Made by a program: the position numbers and the translations under genes
Assembly: GCA_034620365.1 (NCBI GenBank)
Contig: JAQGEQ010000151.1
Coordinates: 1 to 64,000 of the forward strand
Direction: 5' to 3'
Length of the DNA: 64,000 bases
DNA from: Pegea sp. RAD2-039
Taxonomy: Eukaryota; Chordata; Thaliacea; Salpida; Salpidae
Shown: piece after piece, positions 25,951 to 37,699 of the stretch
Numbering within the stretch: the first letter of the stretch is position 1
Layout: each line of letters starts with the position of its first letter
Notes under the pieces: model-generated
What the model saw: the letters and a program-made list of their open reading frames with translations, nothing else
Told to the model about the DNA's origin: nothing
Database searches by the model: none

Positions 25951-26419
25951 TTTTGTAATTTTACAATTAACTGTTTCTGTTGTTAACTTATTTTAATAAA
26001 CTAACAAACATAAAACTACAAATTATTATTGTTTTTGGAGTTTTAATAATTCAAATTATTTTATTGTTTCTTACAAATTAGAGAACTTCATCAATCAGAT
26101 AAGTCGAGTTTGCAGGTTTATATAAATACAGAAATGAAAGTATCATGAGCAATTACTTTAAACCAAAAAGATGAAAAGATCTCATGGTAGTAAAGGTTTC
26201 TTGGATGAGTTTAATATATCTTGAATAATATCAAAGAGTGAAAGTTAGCAACATCATCAAGACATCAGTTTAGAAAATTGTCAAGTTCAGATGATCAACA
26301 AAACTTTACGTAATATGTAAATTGCTTCTTGAATTTTTTGTAGAATTTCTACAAATAACTTCAAATTTCTTTGATCTTATTTACATCAATCACAAGTGGA
26401 AGTAATTTACTTCCCTAAT

Positions 26420-26690
26420 CTCTGAAATGTTATTTCTAGATTCTTCTATTTGAAATTTCTTTCGATTTTTTAATATCTGGGTCGCTCAGTACAACGGTGT
26501 CAATTACTGAAAAGATTATGTTGTTTTTGTTTCTTACAACAACATCTAGTCTGTTAGTTTAAGTTTCTCAATCCATATTGATGGCAAACTTTCCAACATA
26601 TTCATTATTATTATCACCGAGTATTCTGAAGCTTTTATTTTCAATAGATGTTTCAGGAATGTGATTCTTCATTTACAAATGTGACGGTGA
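26420..26690 (-). mobile_element. Degenerate LINE fragment
   Basis: Minus-strand translation, with stops and shifts, gives a run like NRLDVVVRNKNN followed by VIDTVVLSDPDIKKSK. It resembles the RPDIVV..II D.AVP.D..I..KE segment common after the RT domain in several non-LTR retrotransposons. No intact frame remains. The match is from memory of the family and is modest. Confidence 0.35.
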
Positions 26691-26931
26691 AGAAACTTGG
26701 CTACTATCGAATACCCTGATATAATAGATGGTCGATTATTTCTGAAATTTATTTGATTGTTTCGTCCAATCTCTTACAGCTAACAGGATGAAAAGAAAAT
26801 CACCAATCAAATAGAGAATTACTTTATTGAATTTTAAAGAGTGATTATTACATAACATCTCACTAAACCGTTGTTTGTTCTCGACCGAAACAAGTCCCTA
26901 TATTTGTAACATTTTATATAAATGAGTATAT

Positions 26932-27362
26932 TCAATTACATTTTTTATTTTCTGTTTTAAAAAACCAATCACTCAAGCTACTTATAGTCTTGTCCATATC
27001 CACTAACGGGTCAATTTCATTAATAATTTGACAAAGTCGACAAAACTCAGCGACTTGTCCAAAAACCCTGACATCTTCATTCACTTCCAACTTTCTCCAT
27101 TGAAAATATTCACGATAAGTCGTATCATTTCTGTCTCAATAAAGTAAATAATCAACTAAATCTTGAATGGTTTCAAAATCATCCACAAATATACAACTTT
27201 TAGGAGAAATAACTGCTTCATAGTCGGATTTCTTAGCCCCCCAAACAACAGGTAAGGTGTTAGATAGAAATCCATTTGTAAAGAGCTTTTCAGTTATATA
27301 ATCTCGACAATGATAACCATTTTCAAATGCAAGATAGAACTTATATACAACGAATAAAAAAC
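26932..27362 (-). pseudogene. Alpha-1,3-fucosyltransferase C-terminal region, interrupted by TGA
   Basis: Minus-strand reading gives the family's C-terminal block: KFYLAFENGYHCRDYITEKL, LPVVWGAKKSDYEAV, SCIFVDDFETIQDLVDYLLY, then a TGA (about 27150), then DRNDTTYREYFQW and a downstream Cys-rich end closing at 26932. Glycosyltransferase family 10 enzymes move fucose from GDP-fucose to GlcNAc in the Golgi, and FYLAFEN..C.DYITEKL is their donor-binding signature. Upstream exons encoding the membrane anchor and acceptor domain were not found. With the in-frame stop I take it for a pseudogene or a decayed single-exon fragment. A recoded or mis-sequenced TGA is the alternative. Confidence 0.75.
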
Positions 27363-27369
27363 ATAAAAT

Positions 27370-29150
27370 TATTCCAAATTTCTGTTAAGAAATGTTTTTG
27401 TTAAAATTAGATAAAAATTTACTATTTTATACTAGCTTGCGTCCGTTAACTTTTCAATTTTCGAATAATATTTTCAGTTTTCACATCAACTATAAGTCAC
27501 CGTTTTTTTGGCATCTTTTTGATACGTAGTTCGTGAAAATGGAAAACGACAGCTGATGTTGCATCGCAACTGATCTTCAAATAAAAACTTTTAAAAATAA
27601 AAATATCTGTTCAGCTTACTAATGAGCGATCACTTGATACAAAATAATTTCCGCATTTATCTTCAACTTTTATAGAAACCAAAAAAAAATTGAATCGATA
27701 TCTTATCCAGATAGAATAATTTATCACAAGTTATATACAAACTACTTACTAAAAATTATTTTATCACAACTTATGCGCCCTATACAATATAATATAACCT
27801 AAGACCTCAAGTATAATTATTTATAAGTATAATTAACTTTACTCTTAAATCATGAAAGTTTGAGATTTGTTACATATAAATCATTGAACAACTATATACA
27901 GCCTCAATGAAAGGAAAATTTTAAAAGTAGCTTTTTTTCTAATTTACAAGCATTTACAATTTAAAACAAGCTTAATTATCAATTTTTAGAATTATATTTA
28001 AAAAATGAATAAGTTATTTAGTTTTATAATTTAAACAAATTGTACTAAATAATAAGAATTTTGTAATTGCAATAATTGGAATGTTTGTACAACGATAAAA
28101 AAAGTACAAATTGTTTAAGATTATTTGTTTTCTGCCTAAATTATTTTAAGCCATTTTAGGGTTTCACTCATTTTAAGCTTTTGCCGCTTTGGGGTCCGTG
28201 CTGTAATAACTTAATATTCTTTTTCCAATCGCTTTTATTCTTGTATATAAGTTAAAACTTCATTCTCGTTTCAATTGTAGTTTTGGAAAGTTATTTTTTT
28301 TTGTTTAAATTAAGTGCATCTGAAATACAATTTCACCGAAAGGTTATTTGATTATCTCTAATTTATTTAATGGTTTAGAAATGAAACTTTTTGAACAATT
28401 AGTAACTTTTACAATTTTAACTTATAAAAAAAATATTATATTTTTATAAAATAGTTTTAATAAGCCACAAATAAATCAATTATTTTTTTTATTTCTTCAA
28501 TAAACTGTTTGAAATATTTTGTAGTTCTATATATTATAAATATTTGATATATCTTTATAATAATAACTTATTATATTAACTTTACCTAAAAACCACTTAC
28601 ATATATTTAACAATTATATTTAATTCATTAAGAATATTCTTTAAACCATAAAATTTGCCTATAATTTTCAAATAAAATAAATTGTTAAGATATTAGAGTA
28701 TTTATATGTTTATAATATTTAATTTTTTTAATTTTATTTGTAATATTACCTTTGAAGACTTGCAAAATATTTCTTTTTTATATTTTGAATATACTAGATT
28801 GTAACTACCTATGATTATTATAATTTTTGTTAAATTTTATAAAAATATAATATTAATATTTTATAAAATTTTATCTATATGTTTTATATGTTTTTTTTTA
28901 AATTAACTATTTAAAAACTATTTTATTATCAACAAAATAGGAATAAATCCCTAAAGTTTTATATATCTAAATTCTTCTAAAATATTGAAGTGTTTTTCTA
29001 TTAATACTTGTTTTATTTCTTTTAATATTTTCTTTATTAAAAATGCATTTGAATTTCTATTATTTTTATAAGTTTAGTAAATTTATTTGTAATCTTTATT
29101 ATAAATGGATATATGTTTAATTATTTATTACTTTTTTCTAGAATTGACAT
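27370..29150. other. AT-rich intergenic DNA, no gene seen
   Basis: Low-complexity AT-rich sequence, especially 28380-29150. No exons or RNA genes recognised. Confidence 0.55.
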
Positions 29151-29162
29151 TTTAATAAAAAG

Positions 29163-29798
29163 ATGGATATTCGACCAAATCATACAGTTTATGTTAATAA
29201 CTTGAATGAAAAAGTTAATAAAACAGAGCTAAAGAAGTCACTATATGCTATCTTTTCTCAGTTCGGCCAAATTTTAGACATTGTTGCCATGAAAACTTTG
29301 AAAATGAGAGGTCAAGCTTTTGTAGTCTTCAAAGATATCAATAGTGCTTCAAATGCTCTTCGTTCCATGCAAGGATTTCCTTTTTATGAAAAACCGATGA
29401 GATTAGCTTATGCCAAGAAGGACTCTGATTTGATTGCAAAAATGAAAGGAACGTATCAAGAACAAACTAAAGATAAGAAGAAGCGAAAGAAAGAAGTCTC
29501 AAAGAAAAAGGCTTCTGAACAAACCCCTGAAATTGGTGATGGTGATGATAGTATGAATAATCCACCTAATAACATCTTATTTGTTAGTAATCTTATTCAA
29601 GATCAACCTGAAGGGTGGGTAAAACTGCTTTTTGAAAAGTTTGAAGGATTTAAAGAAGTTCGATCAGTACCAAACCGTTTTGATATTGCTTTTGTTGAGT
29701 TTGAAACTGAACAACAAGCAACTGATGCTCGAAATAATTTGCAAGGATTTAGAGTGTCTCCAACAGCAGTTTTAAAGATCACTTATGCTAAGATGTAA
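29163..29798 (+). CDS. SNF: U1A/U2B''-type spliceosomal RNA-binding protein (SNF family)
   Basis: A 211-residue intronless protein with two RRMs. RRM1 (about 8-85) has RNP2 TVYVNNL, the [23 protein letters not shown] helix typical of U1A/U2B'', and RNP1 RGQAFVVF. A lysine-rich linker with a KKKRKK-type nuclear signal (about 100-120) follows. RRM2 (about 137-210) has NNILFVSNL and a degenerate RNP1, FDIAFVEF. Invertebrates commonly have one protein serving both U1 and U2 snRNPs, and this one fits that role: binding U1 snRNA stem-loop II and U2 stem-loop IV. The ATG at 29163 is the family start. The lack of introns contrasts with UTP15 next door. Confidence 0.95.
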   Translation: MDIRPNHTVYVNNLNEKVNKTELKKSLYAIFSQFGQILDIVAMKTLKMRGQAFVVFKDINSASNALRSMQGFPFYEKPMRLAYAKKDSDLIAKMKGTYQEQTKDKKKRKKEVSKKKASEQTPEIGDGDDSMNNPPNNILFVSNLIQDQPEGWVKLLFEKFEGFKEVRSVPNRFDIAFVEFETEQQATDARNNLQGFRVSPTAVLKITYAKM

Positions 29799-29799
29799 T

Positions 29800-30363
29800 T
29801 TGAAAGTTTAGTTTCTTAAACCAGACTTTGAGGTCTATTTTTTCTGCAAACTTATCCCCCATGTGAAGATGATTTTGTTGGATAGTTCTAATTTGTTGTG
29901 GTTACATTATATTTGGGACTCTGTATATATTAGACAACTTTGAACTTTTAGTTTGTCAATAATTAGTTTGGATATCAATTTAGTGTTTTGTAACTGAACC
30001 GGACAGATTTATTATTTGGTTTTAAACTGTCCTAGTAATATAAACCACAATAAAATTAATGAGCTCACTAAATTTCTTCTTATTTAGCTTTTCATCGTAA
30101 AATTTAGTTTTATTTGATTATGTAGAGCTATCTAATGTTGCAAAATTCATTTTTCATTCTGATTTTTCCATTTTAGTCAATAATCTGCTGAATGATAGAA
30201 TATAGCTAATTGTATGTCTTCATTTTTATGTTAACTTTTGCAGGCCTCTAAGATTTGTAATATTTAAGAACTTTTAGGTAATTTTCAGAAGTGAAATTGT
30301 TCAAATCATTTGATTTGTTTGAACCACATTACATCCTGTAACTGATTACTACAAGTATTTGAA
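29800..30363. other. Spacer between SNF and UTP15, 3' UTR and promoter
   Basis: No gene seen. Holds the SNF 3' UTR with AATAAAATTAA near 30050 as a possible poly(A) signal. Confidence 0.4.
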
Positions 30364-33215
30364 ATGCAATCATTCCAACCTAAAAGTAATGCTTTTAAGC
30401 CTCTTCAACCAGTTGCAGTACTTTCGGACTCCAAAAATACAAATATTGATTTTCAATATTGGAGGTGTCTTGGTGTAAGTGACAATTGTAAATCCTAAGA
30501 AGTTGGTTGATATTTTAAATCAAACATTTTTGATATTTTAGCAACCTTTGATTGTTAATGAACTTGGAGCTGTTTGGAACGTTGATTTTCAGAAAACTTC
30601 TCCTTTTCATTACGCTGTCACTTCATCATCCAGAGTACTTTTTTAATTCACTAGATGTCAATTTTCTCATCATCTAAATGATTCTTTTTAAGGTGAAGAT
30701 CTATGATGCTCTTAGCAACGATGAAGTTCGTACTCTTTCTCGTTTTCATGATACAGTTTATTCAGCTAGATTTCGAACTGATGGTCAACTATTAGTTGCT
30801 GGAAATGAAGATTCTTTCATCAGAATATTTCAAACTACAGGTCGTGTACCTCTTCGAATATACAAAGGACATAAACAGTGAGTATCTACTGTCTTTCTCA
30901 CCTAGAAATAGTTGATTCCTTGATGCTAATAAGGCCGAGAAAATACGAAGGAAATATAAGAGCAAGACACAGTGAAATTGAAAAAATCTTCAGGGTTTCT
31001 CTGCTTCAGTTGTCTGCGGAGTAGAGAGCGCTATTCGGAGCGATCCGCTGCGATATCTTCCCAGTTGCTAGTATTGATGTTGAGCGATTTCATATGGCGC
31101 TTGCAAGTATCTTTAAAACAGGAACAGCTGATGTTGCGTTTTGATAGCTCTTCGTATATCAGATGCTAACGTGTCTGATCCAACAAAACCTGTACTTGAT
31201 GCTAAGTTGTTGTAGTGAAGTCAGTGCTTTGTAGGTTTGCATGCATCTGATGATTTTTAAAAGTTCTTGTTCACTTCAAAACAAAATATCTAATCTAGTA
31301 ATTTGTTTCTCAATTTTTAAGTTTAGGAAATTCATTTTCAGTATTAGAATCGAACATAGAGTAGCTCCATCCATGAAAGTTATTAAAGAACTATTTTTAT
31401 AGACAATTATGATCAGTTTAAATCTTATAGTCTTTGAAAGTACAGCAAGAAGTTGCTCTCAGCTTGGAAAGAAATAGAAAATGATATTTTTAAACATATA
31501 TACAAAATAGTTAGAAATTTGAAATTAAAAGTTCTTATTTCTATATTCTAATGTGTGATGTATGAAAGTTTGTTTCTTTTCAAGGGCCGTTCGATTCGTC
31601 GACTTCTCTCAAAATAATCAGCAAATATTTTCTGGATCTGATGATAAAACGGTTCGTCTATGGGACGTATCAACTGAACATCCAATAAATCAATTTAATG
31701 ATCATACAGTTAGTTGTTCAAATACATCTTCTCTTTTCTACTAAATTTATCAATTCAGGATTTTGTTCGATGTGGAACAACAATTCCTTCAGTTGAAAAT
31801 ATCATTGTAACAGGTATCATCAACTTTTAATCTTTCAAATTAAACAATTTGATGTTTTTTCAGGTTCTTACGATCATACTGTCCGGTTGTTTGATGTTCG
31901 TACCAACACCAACACGATGGTTATTAATCACGGAGATATCGTTGAAAGTGTTCTAGCTTTTCCATCGAAAGGAATTCTTTTGAGTGCTGGTATGAAGTAG
32001 ATCTCTTGAAATTATCTCATGTGATTGTTGTAGGAGGAACATTTATCAAAATGTGGGATATGTTACAAGGCGGTAGACTTCTTGCAAATATATCTAATCA
32101 TCACAAAACTATCACTTGTATGAATTTCAATCATGATTTTACAAGAGTTTTGTCGGGTAGCTTAGATGGGTAAGAAGATTGAAAAATATCAAAGTCTTTA
32201 AACAAATCTTCTATTTTGTAGTCATGTAAAAGTCATTGATGTTGGTTCTTATCAAGTTGTTCATGATATCAGTTACCCAGCTCCAGTACTTAGTATGTCT
32301 CTTAGTGTAAGTTCATCTTTCAAACAACTATTTCTTTCAAGAACTTTTGATTTGATTACAGCCAGATAAAGACCGCATATTAGTGGTTGGTATGACTAAC
32401 AACACTGTATCAGTAAAAAGACGAAAAGCTTTACAACAAGAAGAAGATCAGGATCAAGATCAGATGACTAAAAAACAAGAAAGAAAAGGAACCATGTTCG
32501 CCCAAGGTTGATTTGAAATATTGAGTTGATGATATAGAAGTAACATCTTTTCTAGCTCGACAATACGAAGCTAATCCTGATGACCTAATCATCAAACACA
32601 AGGAACGAGAAGCTGTAGCGAAATATGACGTCATGCTCCGGAAGTTTGAACATAGTAAAGCTCTCGACGCTTCACTTAATGTCATCTATAAACTCGTAAA
32701 ATTTTCATTTTTTAACTGAATTCCTTTTTTTTAGAGATTTGCTTCGAAATATCAACCACAAATCACTGTAGCTGTGTTGGAAGAATTGATTCGTAGAGAT
32801 GCTCTTGCTCCAGCACTTGCTAATAGAGAAAATAAAAGACTTATCACTATCATCAACTTTTTAGCTAAGTCTGTTTTTATTTATTTTGATATTTTTTTAT
32901 CTATTTCTTCATTTACAGGAATATTTGTAAACCTTCTTTCGAGCAAACTCTTATTGAAGTTGCTTGTACACTAATCGGTAAGTTAAATTCATCTACTCAA
33001 AACCATTTTGTAATTCGACCAAAATATCAGATGTCTACTCTAAAAAATGGTCAAAACTAGATGAAGAAGTACACCAGAAATTTATTCAATTACGTCACGT
33101 GGTCAAACGCGAGACGTTAGTAAAACAGGAAATGAACAAGTTGCTAGGTTGCACAGATCTAATCATCAATAGCAACCAAATGATTCCATTGGTTGCTAAT
33201 CGCAACAAACAATGA
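30364..33215 (+). CDS. UTP15: U3 small nucleolar RNA-associated protein UTP15
   Basis: Thirteen exons: 30364-30474, 30542-30634, 30693-30877, 31585-31708, 31759-31813, 31864-31989, 32034-32169, 32222-32306, 32362-32506, 32556-32695, 32735-32868, 32919-32977 and 33031-33215. All phases close to 525 residues, near the size of the vertebrate protein. N-terminal WD40 repeats include FSGSDDKTVRLWDV, VRCGTT, GSYDHTVRLFDVRT, GGTFIKMWDMLQGG, LSGSLDG and VVGMTNNTVSVKRR. The helical UTP15 C-terminal domain follows (LRKFEHSKALDASL, PQITVAVLEELIRRDALAPALANRE). It belongs to the UTP-A/t-UTP complex of the nucleolar small-subunit processome, needed for pre-rRNA transcription and 18S processing. Introns are 44-70 bp except the third (707 bp), which holds a LINE relic. 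The stop lies 3 bp from the stop of the convergent gene. Confidence 0.96.
30930..31230 (-). mobile_element. LINE relic in UTP15 intron 3
   Basis: Less AT-rich than its surroundings. Read on the minus strand it gives FKDTCKRHMKSLNI followed by NWEDIAADRSE, then decay. This resembles the segment FKD.CKRDLK.L.I....W...A.DRS.WR often found at the C-terminus of certain LINE ORF2 proteins. A related relic is at 44070-44330. The relic is antisense to the host gene and accounts for this intron being ten times longer than its neighbours. Confidence 0.5.
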
Positions 33216-33218
33216 ATT

Positions 33219-34971
33219 TCAAACGTCTGTTTTAGTTGCAATGATCACGTGACAACGAGGTGATATTTGTGGTTTGAAAAGGGTTTTCAAGTTCGGTGAA
33301 TACCCTGAAACAAATTATTAAATTTATTTATCAAAATTCGATGAAATTTTATCGCAAATAAATTATCTTTTATCACCTTGCTCTTTCAAATAAAGGCAAC
33401 GATCCAACAAGACTATAGTTTCAATTAATGGTGACATTAGCATCCCTAAAGCAAAGAATGTAACCACACTACGCCATCTAGTGAGCATTTCGTTGATTTC
33501 TTCTCGATGTAGTTGTAAATCAGGTTGAAGTAGATGTAGTTTATGATAAGCAAGTTGCAAATATCTGAACATCATCAACTAATTAGTTGTCACTTCATAT
33601 CAATTAGACTTACTCTTCAAACGTTTCGATGTTTTTTATCGAATTAATCATCGGTCTCTTTACTTCTTGATGATATTTTCGAATTAAATGTTCCAAAATG
33701 GCTCGATAACAAAACAGCTTCAACTTATTTTCATCACCTTTTAAACTATCAACAAATGACGTCATCGAATGACACGCGATCCGTAAACTTCGATAATTCA
33801 TCTTATGTCCCTTCAACCCACTAACAAACGAACTCAAGGGGTAGCCGAGATTTTGATCTTCATCTTCTAAAGTCATCTTCATATAACAACAACTAACTGA
33901 TACAAGCGCCTTAATCCGATCACATCGCGCGAACATCTTCACCATAGCAACACTCAAATCTCCACAAGCGTGAAGTCCAGTGAGAAGAAGTCGGCTGTTG
34001 ACGTCATCATCAGATATCTGCTTCTTCGTGACGTCATCATTAGATATCTGCTTCATGGTGACGTCATGGTGGGCATGAGGTTGAATTCGATGGACGATGT
34101 AATTAGGAAGGTCTTTTTTAATCCCTAATCTCCGGATTTCTTCATCAAATAATTTGGCTCTTTTTATAAATTTTTCATTCATTTCAACTCCTGTCATCTT
34201 CAAATTGTAATTGGTTGTTAGATTTCGAGAAAGGTGGCCCTGTCCACAACCGAAATCCTGTTTGAAAATTACAAATTCATTTTCAAATTCGATATATTCG
34301 AAGAACAACTCACAAAACCCTGGATGCAATTCGCTTCTTTAAAAACGGAACTGATAATCTGAAAATATAAATTTTAGGAGATTGAAACGTTGAGATTGAT
34401 GTAGCTTACTGGTGACAGTTTGCTAATTTCATGTCTCTTCTTCGGATTCAAATGCCGACAGTGTTGAGATGTGTCTTCAGTAAAGAGATCTTCTATTAAA
34501 AAATATTTGTTAAAATCACAAAATATTGAATTTAAAGATTCGATCTCATCTCTCGTATAAATCAATTGTTTTCTGACCGCTTGGGTTTTTTGGTAGTGAT
34601 AGTCTGTTGATAGTGTTTCGAAGATTAACCAATGACTGAGGAAGATTTTGATCAAATCTATATTTCAAAAGTTAATATAAAATATCTGAAAGAATTTTTC
34701 GGTTTAAACGAAATATTTACGTGATATTATCTTGATGCTCTGTCAGCAACTGATAAAGTGTTGATGGTTCAACAGAAGATAGACTAGATTGCCATGATGT
34801 TGGAAGACTGTTCCAAAGATCATTGGTGAAAAACTCCTGAATAAAATCACTTCAATTTTCAATTCAAATTAAACTTTTGCTTACAATTATATAATTGTTT
34901 GTTAATGATTTATATTCCTCAAAAACTGAGATGCATTCCTTTAATCTTGACTTTAAATCTTCAATATCCAT
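33219..34971 (-). CDS. METTL25/METTL25B-family methyltransferase (copy 1)
   Basis: Seven exons (minus): 34885-34971, 34721-34836, 34410-34635, 34314-34358, 33614-34257, 33377-33564 and 33219-33304. All phases close to 463 residues. Features of the family: a helical N-terminus; a CRHLNPKKRHEI segment; a Rossmann S-adenosylmethionine motif DFGCGQGHLS (about 159-168); TGLHACGDLS (about 251-260) with SVSCCYMKM; and a C-terminal part with LMSPLIETIVLLDRCLYL and ISPRCHVIIATK. The family is thought to comprise methyltransferases; METTL25 acts on a histidine or a ribosomal substrate in some reports, and I do not infer a substrate. Between the SAM motif and TGLHACGD lies an in-frame 10-residue tandem repeat (DDVTKKQIS type) missing from copy 2. 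The exon with the motif uses a GTGAGT donor at 34313. Confidence 0.9.
34000..34066. repeat. 30-bp in-frame tandem repeat with TGACGTCA inside METTL25 copy 1
   Basis: Two 30-bp units plus a partial third (starting at 34000, 34030 and 34060), each beginning with the octamer TGACGTCA and continuing CATCAT.AGATATCTGCTTC. The length is a multiple of three, so the protein gains 10-residue steps instead of a frameshift. Confidence 0.75.
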
Positions 34972-35148
34972 TTGTATTCGATAAATTGTCAATTTATAAT
35001 CAAAAGTTTATTAAATAATAATTTTATTAAACTGTAAAAAGTAAAAAATCATTTTAAATTATGTTGAAAGTTTATTAAAAGTTGATCGATGAGAAAATAA
35101 CAATTTCAAAGAACAGTTTTTTATCTGAAGTTATTTAGTTTTGCAAAT

Positions 35149-37690
35149 TCATCTTTCAGCAGTTGACGGAATGTTTTCTTCAGTTTTATCTACAATTATC
35201 ACAAAACATCTTGGAGAAATTTGTGGATCAAATAGACATCGAAGTTTAGGTTGATATCCTACAAAGTAATCGAAATTAAATAAAAAATATTCACTGAAAG
35301 TAAAATGTGATGGTATAAAACTACCTTTTTCAAAAAGCATTTGAATTCTATCTAAAAGAACAACAGTTTCTGTGACGGGAGCAAGTAATAGAGCAAGAGC
35401 ATGAAAGAAGACAACATCTTTCCACTCCTTCAACATCTTCTGTGCTTCTTCATTTTCTTCTTGTGTCAAATGATGTTCCTCAAAACGAAGATTTTTAAAA
35501 GCTTCAGAAGCGTACCTAAAACAACAACTTGTAAATAAATTCTAAAAAAAATATTAATTAGTTTGAAACTTCAAGCAAAAGTATTTTGAGATTAAAAAAG
35601 ATGAAAACAAACTCTGAGAATTGAAGCAAATGAGCTTTACGAGGCAAATTAATAACAGGAAACTTGAGATTGGGGTCCCTCTTACGAATGAGCTTTTCCA
35701 GCGCAGCACGAAAACTATGAACTCGGAGCTTTTGATCACCATCTAAGTGAAAGAAGATGAAGATGTTGAAATGATTTGAGAAAAACTAACTTGTTAAAAG
35801 TTCAGAATAATTCTCATTTGAATGACAAGCCGCTTCTAAAGTTTTATAATTCAACTGATTGAATGGAATCGATTTAACAAATTTACTCATTGGGTAACCA
35901 TAATCATTCAACTTCATGTAACAACAAGCAACTGATACTAGAGATTGTATCTGACTGAAATTAGTGAAAGCAGAAATCATAGAAGAACTGAGATTTCCGC
36001 AAGCATGTAATCCTGTTAACAGAAATCTCTCTTTCTTTTCATTCTCTCGAAATCTTTTTATATCTTTTAGAAAATTAGATTCATCATTAGAATCAACATG
36101 ACGATGAATATGACAAGGTGCTTGAAATTGTATTTCATCTGTTTTCTTTCTTTCTAAAACCTTGAAGATATAAGAAAATGATAAATAAATTTTTTTATAA
36201 AGTTTCAAATACCTTGATGACTTGCTTATCAAACTTTTGAGCTTTCTCAACTAACAATTTCTGAGATTCTACAGATACAACTTTCATGTTATGACCAAAA
36301 CCCAAAAATCTAGATAAATGTCCTTGACCAGATCCAATATCCTAAATTAACAAATTTAAATGAGTTTTGAAAATTACAAATCAATAAATTACTTACAATT
36401 ATTGTGGTACAATTTGATTTTTCATAACTTTTTTGAATGACCTAAAATTTAAACTTCTGTAATTACAAATTTATAATCTAATATTTCAACACAATTTACA
36501 TTTATAACTCATTTCTAAAAAGTTATTTATTGAAAATAATTAAAATATTTTATTTACAAAATACTATTTAAGCAAATAACTTTTAATCATCAAAATTATA
36601 TTAAATTTTTTTACATCAGCTAACTTCTTTAGTTCGTGCTGTTTTTTAAGTCCAACGTGAATCTTGAAGACTTTATCTAATTCATATTCGTTTGATTGAA
36701 AATAATCTAAAACAAGATGACTTTATAAAAATAATATAAATCTGAATATCATCAGATTTGCAACCAGAAATTAGCAACAAAAATAGGAAATTTGAACAAA
36801 TAACAATTTTATGAAATTATAAATCATCAAATTATTCTTACTTCTAGAAATTGGTAGATCTTGAGCAAGAGTCTTAAATGCTAGAAATGATAAAGGTGTA
36901 TCTTCTCGCTTTAATCTTTAATAAATAAATAAAATTTTTACTAAATTCACAAATATTTAAATCAACAAACAAGGTTTTAGTTGAAGAGAAAATAAATTCA
37001 TTGATTTCATTCAAATCAAGATTATGAAAAGAAGACCTCCAAGAAGAAGGAAGTTTTTCCCAAAGTTCATCAGTAAAAAATTCCTATAAAAATTCTTTCA
37101 AACTTTAATATTTATTCAATTAATTCTTTTTAGCTTTTTATACATTGAAATATCATAATAAGACTAATAAAACGATATATTTTTATATAAAATTTAGAAA
37201 ATATGATAAATTAGAGTAGAATTTTTATTATATGAATTAAACTGACAAAAAAAGAAATAAAATCTGAAAATTATTAGAAGCATGACTAAGGAAATATATG
37301 ATTTCAAATTATAATATTTTGTTAATTAGTAAATAAATTGAAACTTTTAAATTATATTAGAATTTATCACAAAATTTAGAAATCAACTTTAAATTTATAG
37401 AAAATAATAAATTAATTTTATAATAAAATTCTAAATTATTTGTCCTTAATAAGTTTTCATGGCTTTTATTCATCTAAATTAAGAAATGAAAATGAATCAT
37501 AATATAAATAACTTTAATTATTAAATCTATTCAAAGCTTTAAATAATCATTATCAGATATTTTAAATAAAATTTATAAAAAAATTTCTTACTATAATATG
37601 TGCCTCTGATATAAATCGAAATTGATGAAGAAAACTAAGACAAGTTTTTAAATGTTTTTCCACTTTTTCTTGGGAATCGAAATCGCACAT
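35149..37690 (-). CDS. METTL25/METTL25B-family methyltransferase (copy 2)
   Basis: Ten exons (minus): 37592-37690, 36971-37083, 36842-36915, 36615-36706, 36397-36441, 36213-36341, 35791-36160, 35613-35742, 35325-35515 and 35149-35258. Phases close to 450 residues. Motifs run in the same order as copy 1: FFTDELWEKLPSSW, LKKQHELKKL, SAM-binding DIGSGQGHLSRFLG (about 142-155), TGLHACGNLS (about 233-242), SVACCYMKL, and C-terminal LLLAPVTETVVLLDRI and PQISPRCFVIIVDKT. It lies head to tail with copy 1, 178 bp upstream of its start, so the pair arose by tandem duplication. Copy 2 has more introns (nine against six), and introns such as that splitting TTII from DIGSG match in position. The last intron (35259-35324) is a multiple of three without a stop and could be read through. 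Confidence 0.9.
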
Positions 37691-37699
37691 AATTTTATC

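Noticed and set aside
35259..35324. Retained coding segment in METTL25 copy 2
   Set aside because: It has GT..AG ends, is absent from the paralogue, and interrupts a conserved segment, so I treat it as an intron although it is open in frame.
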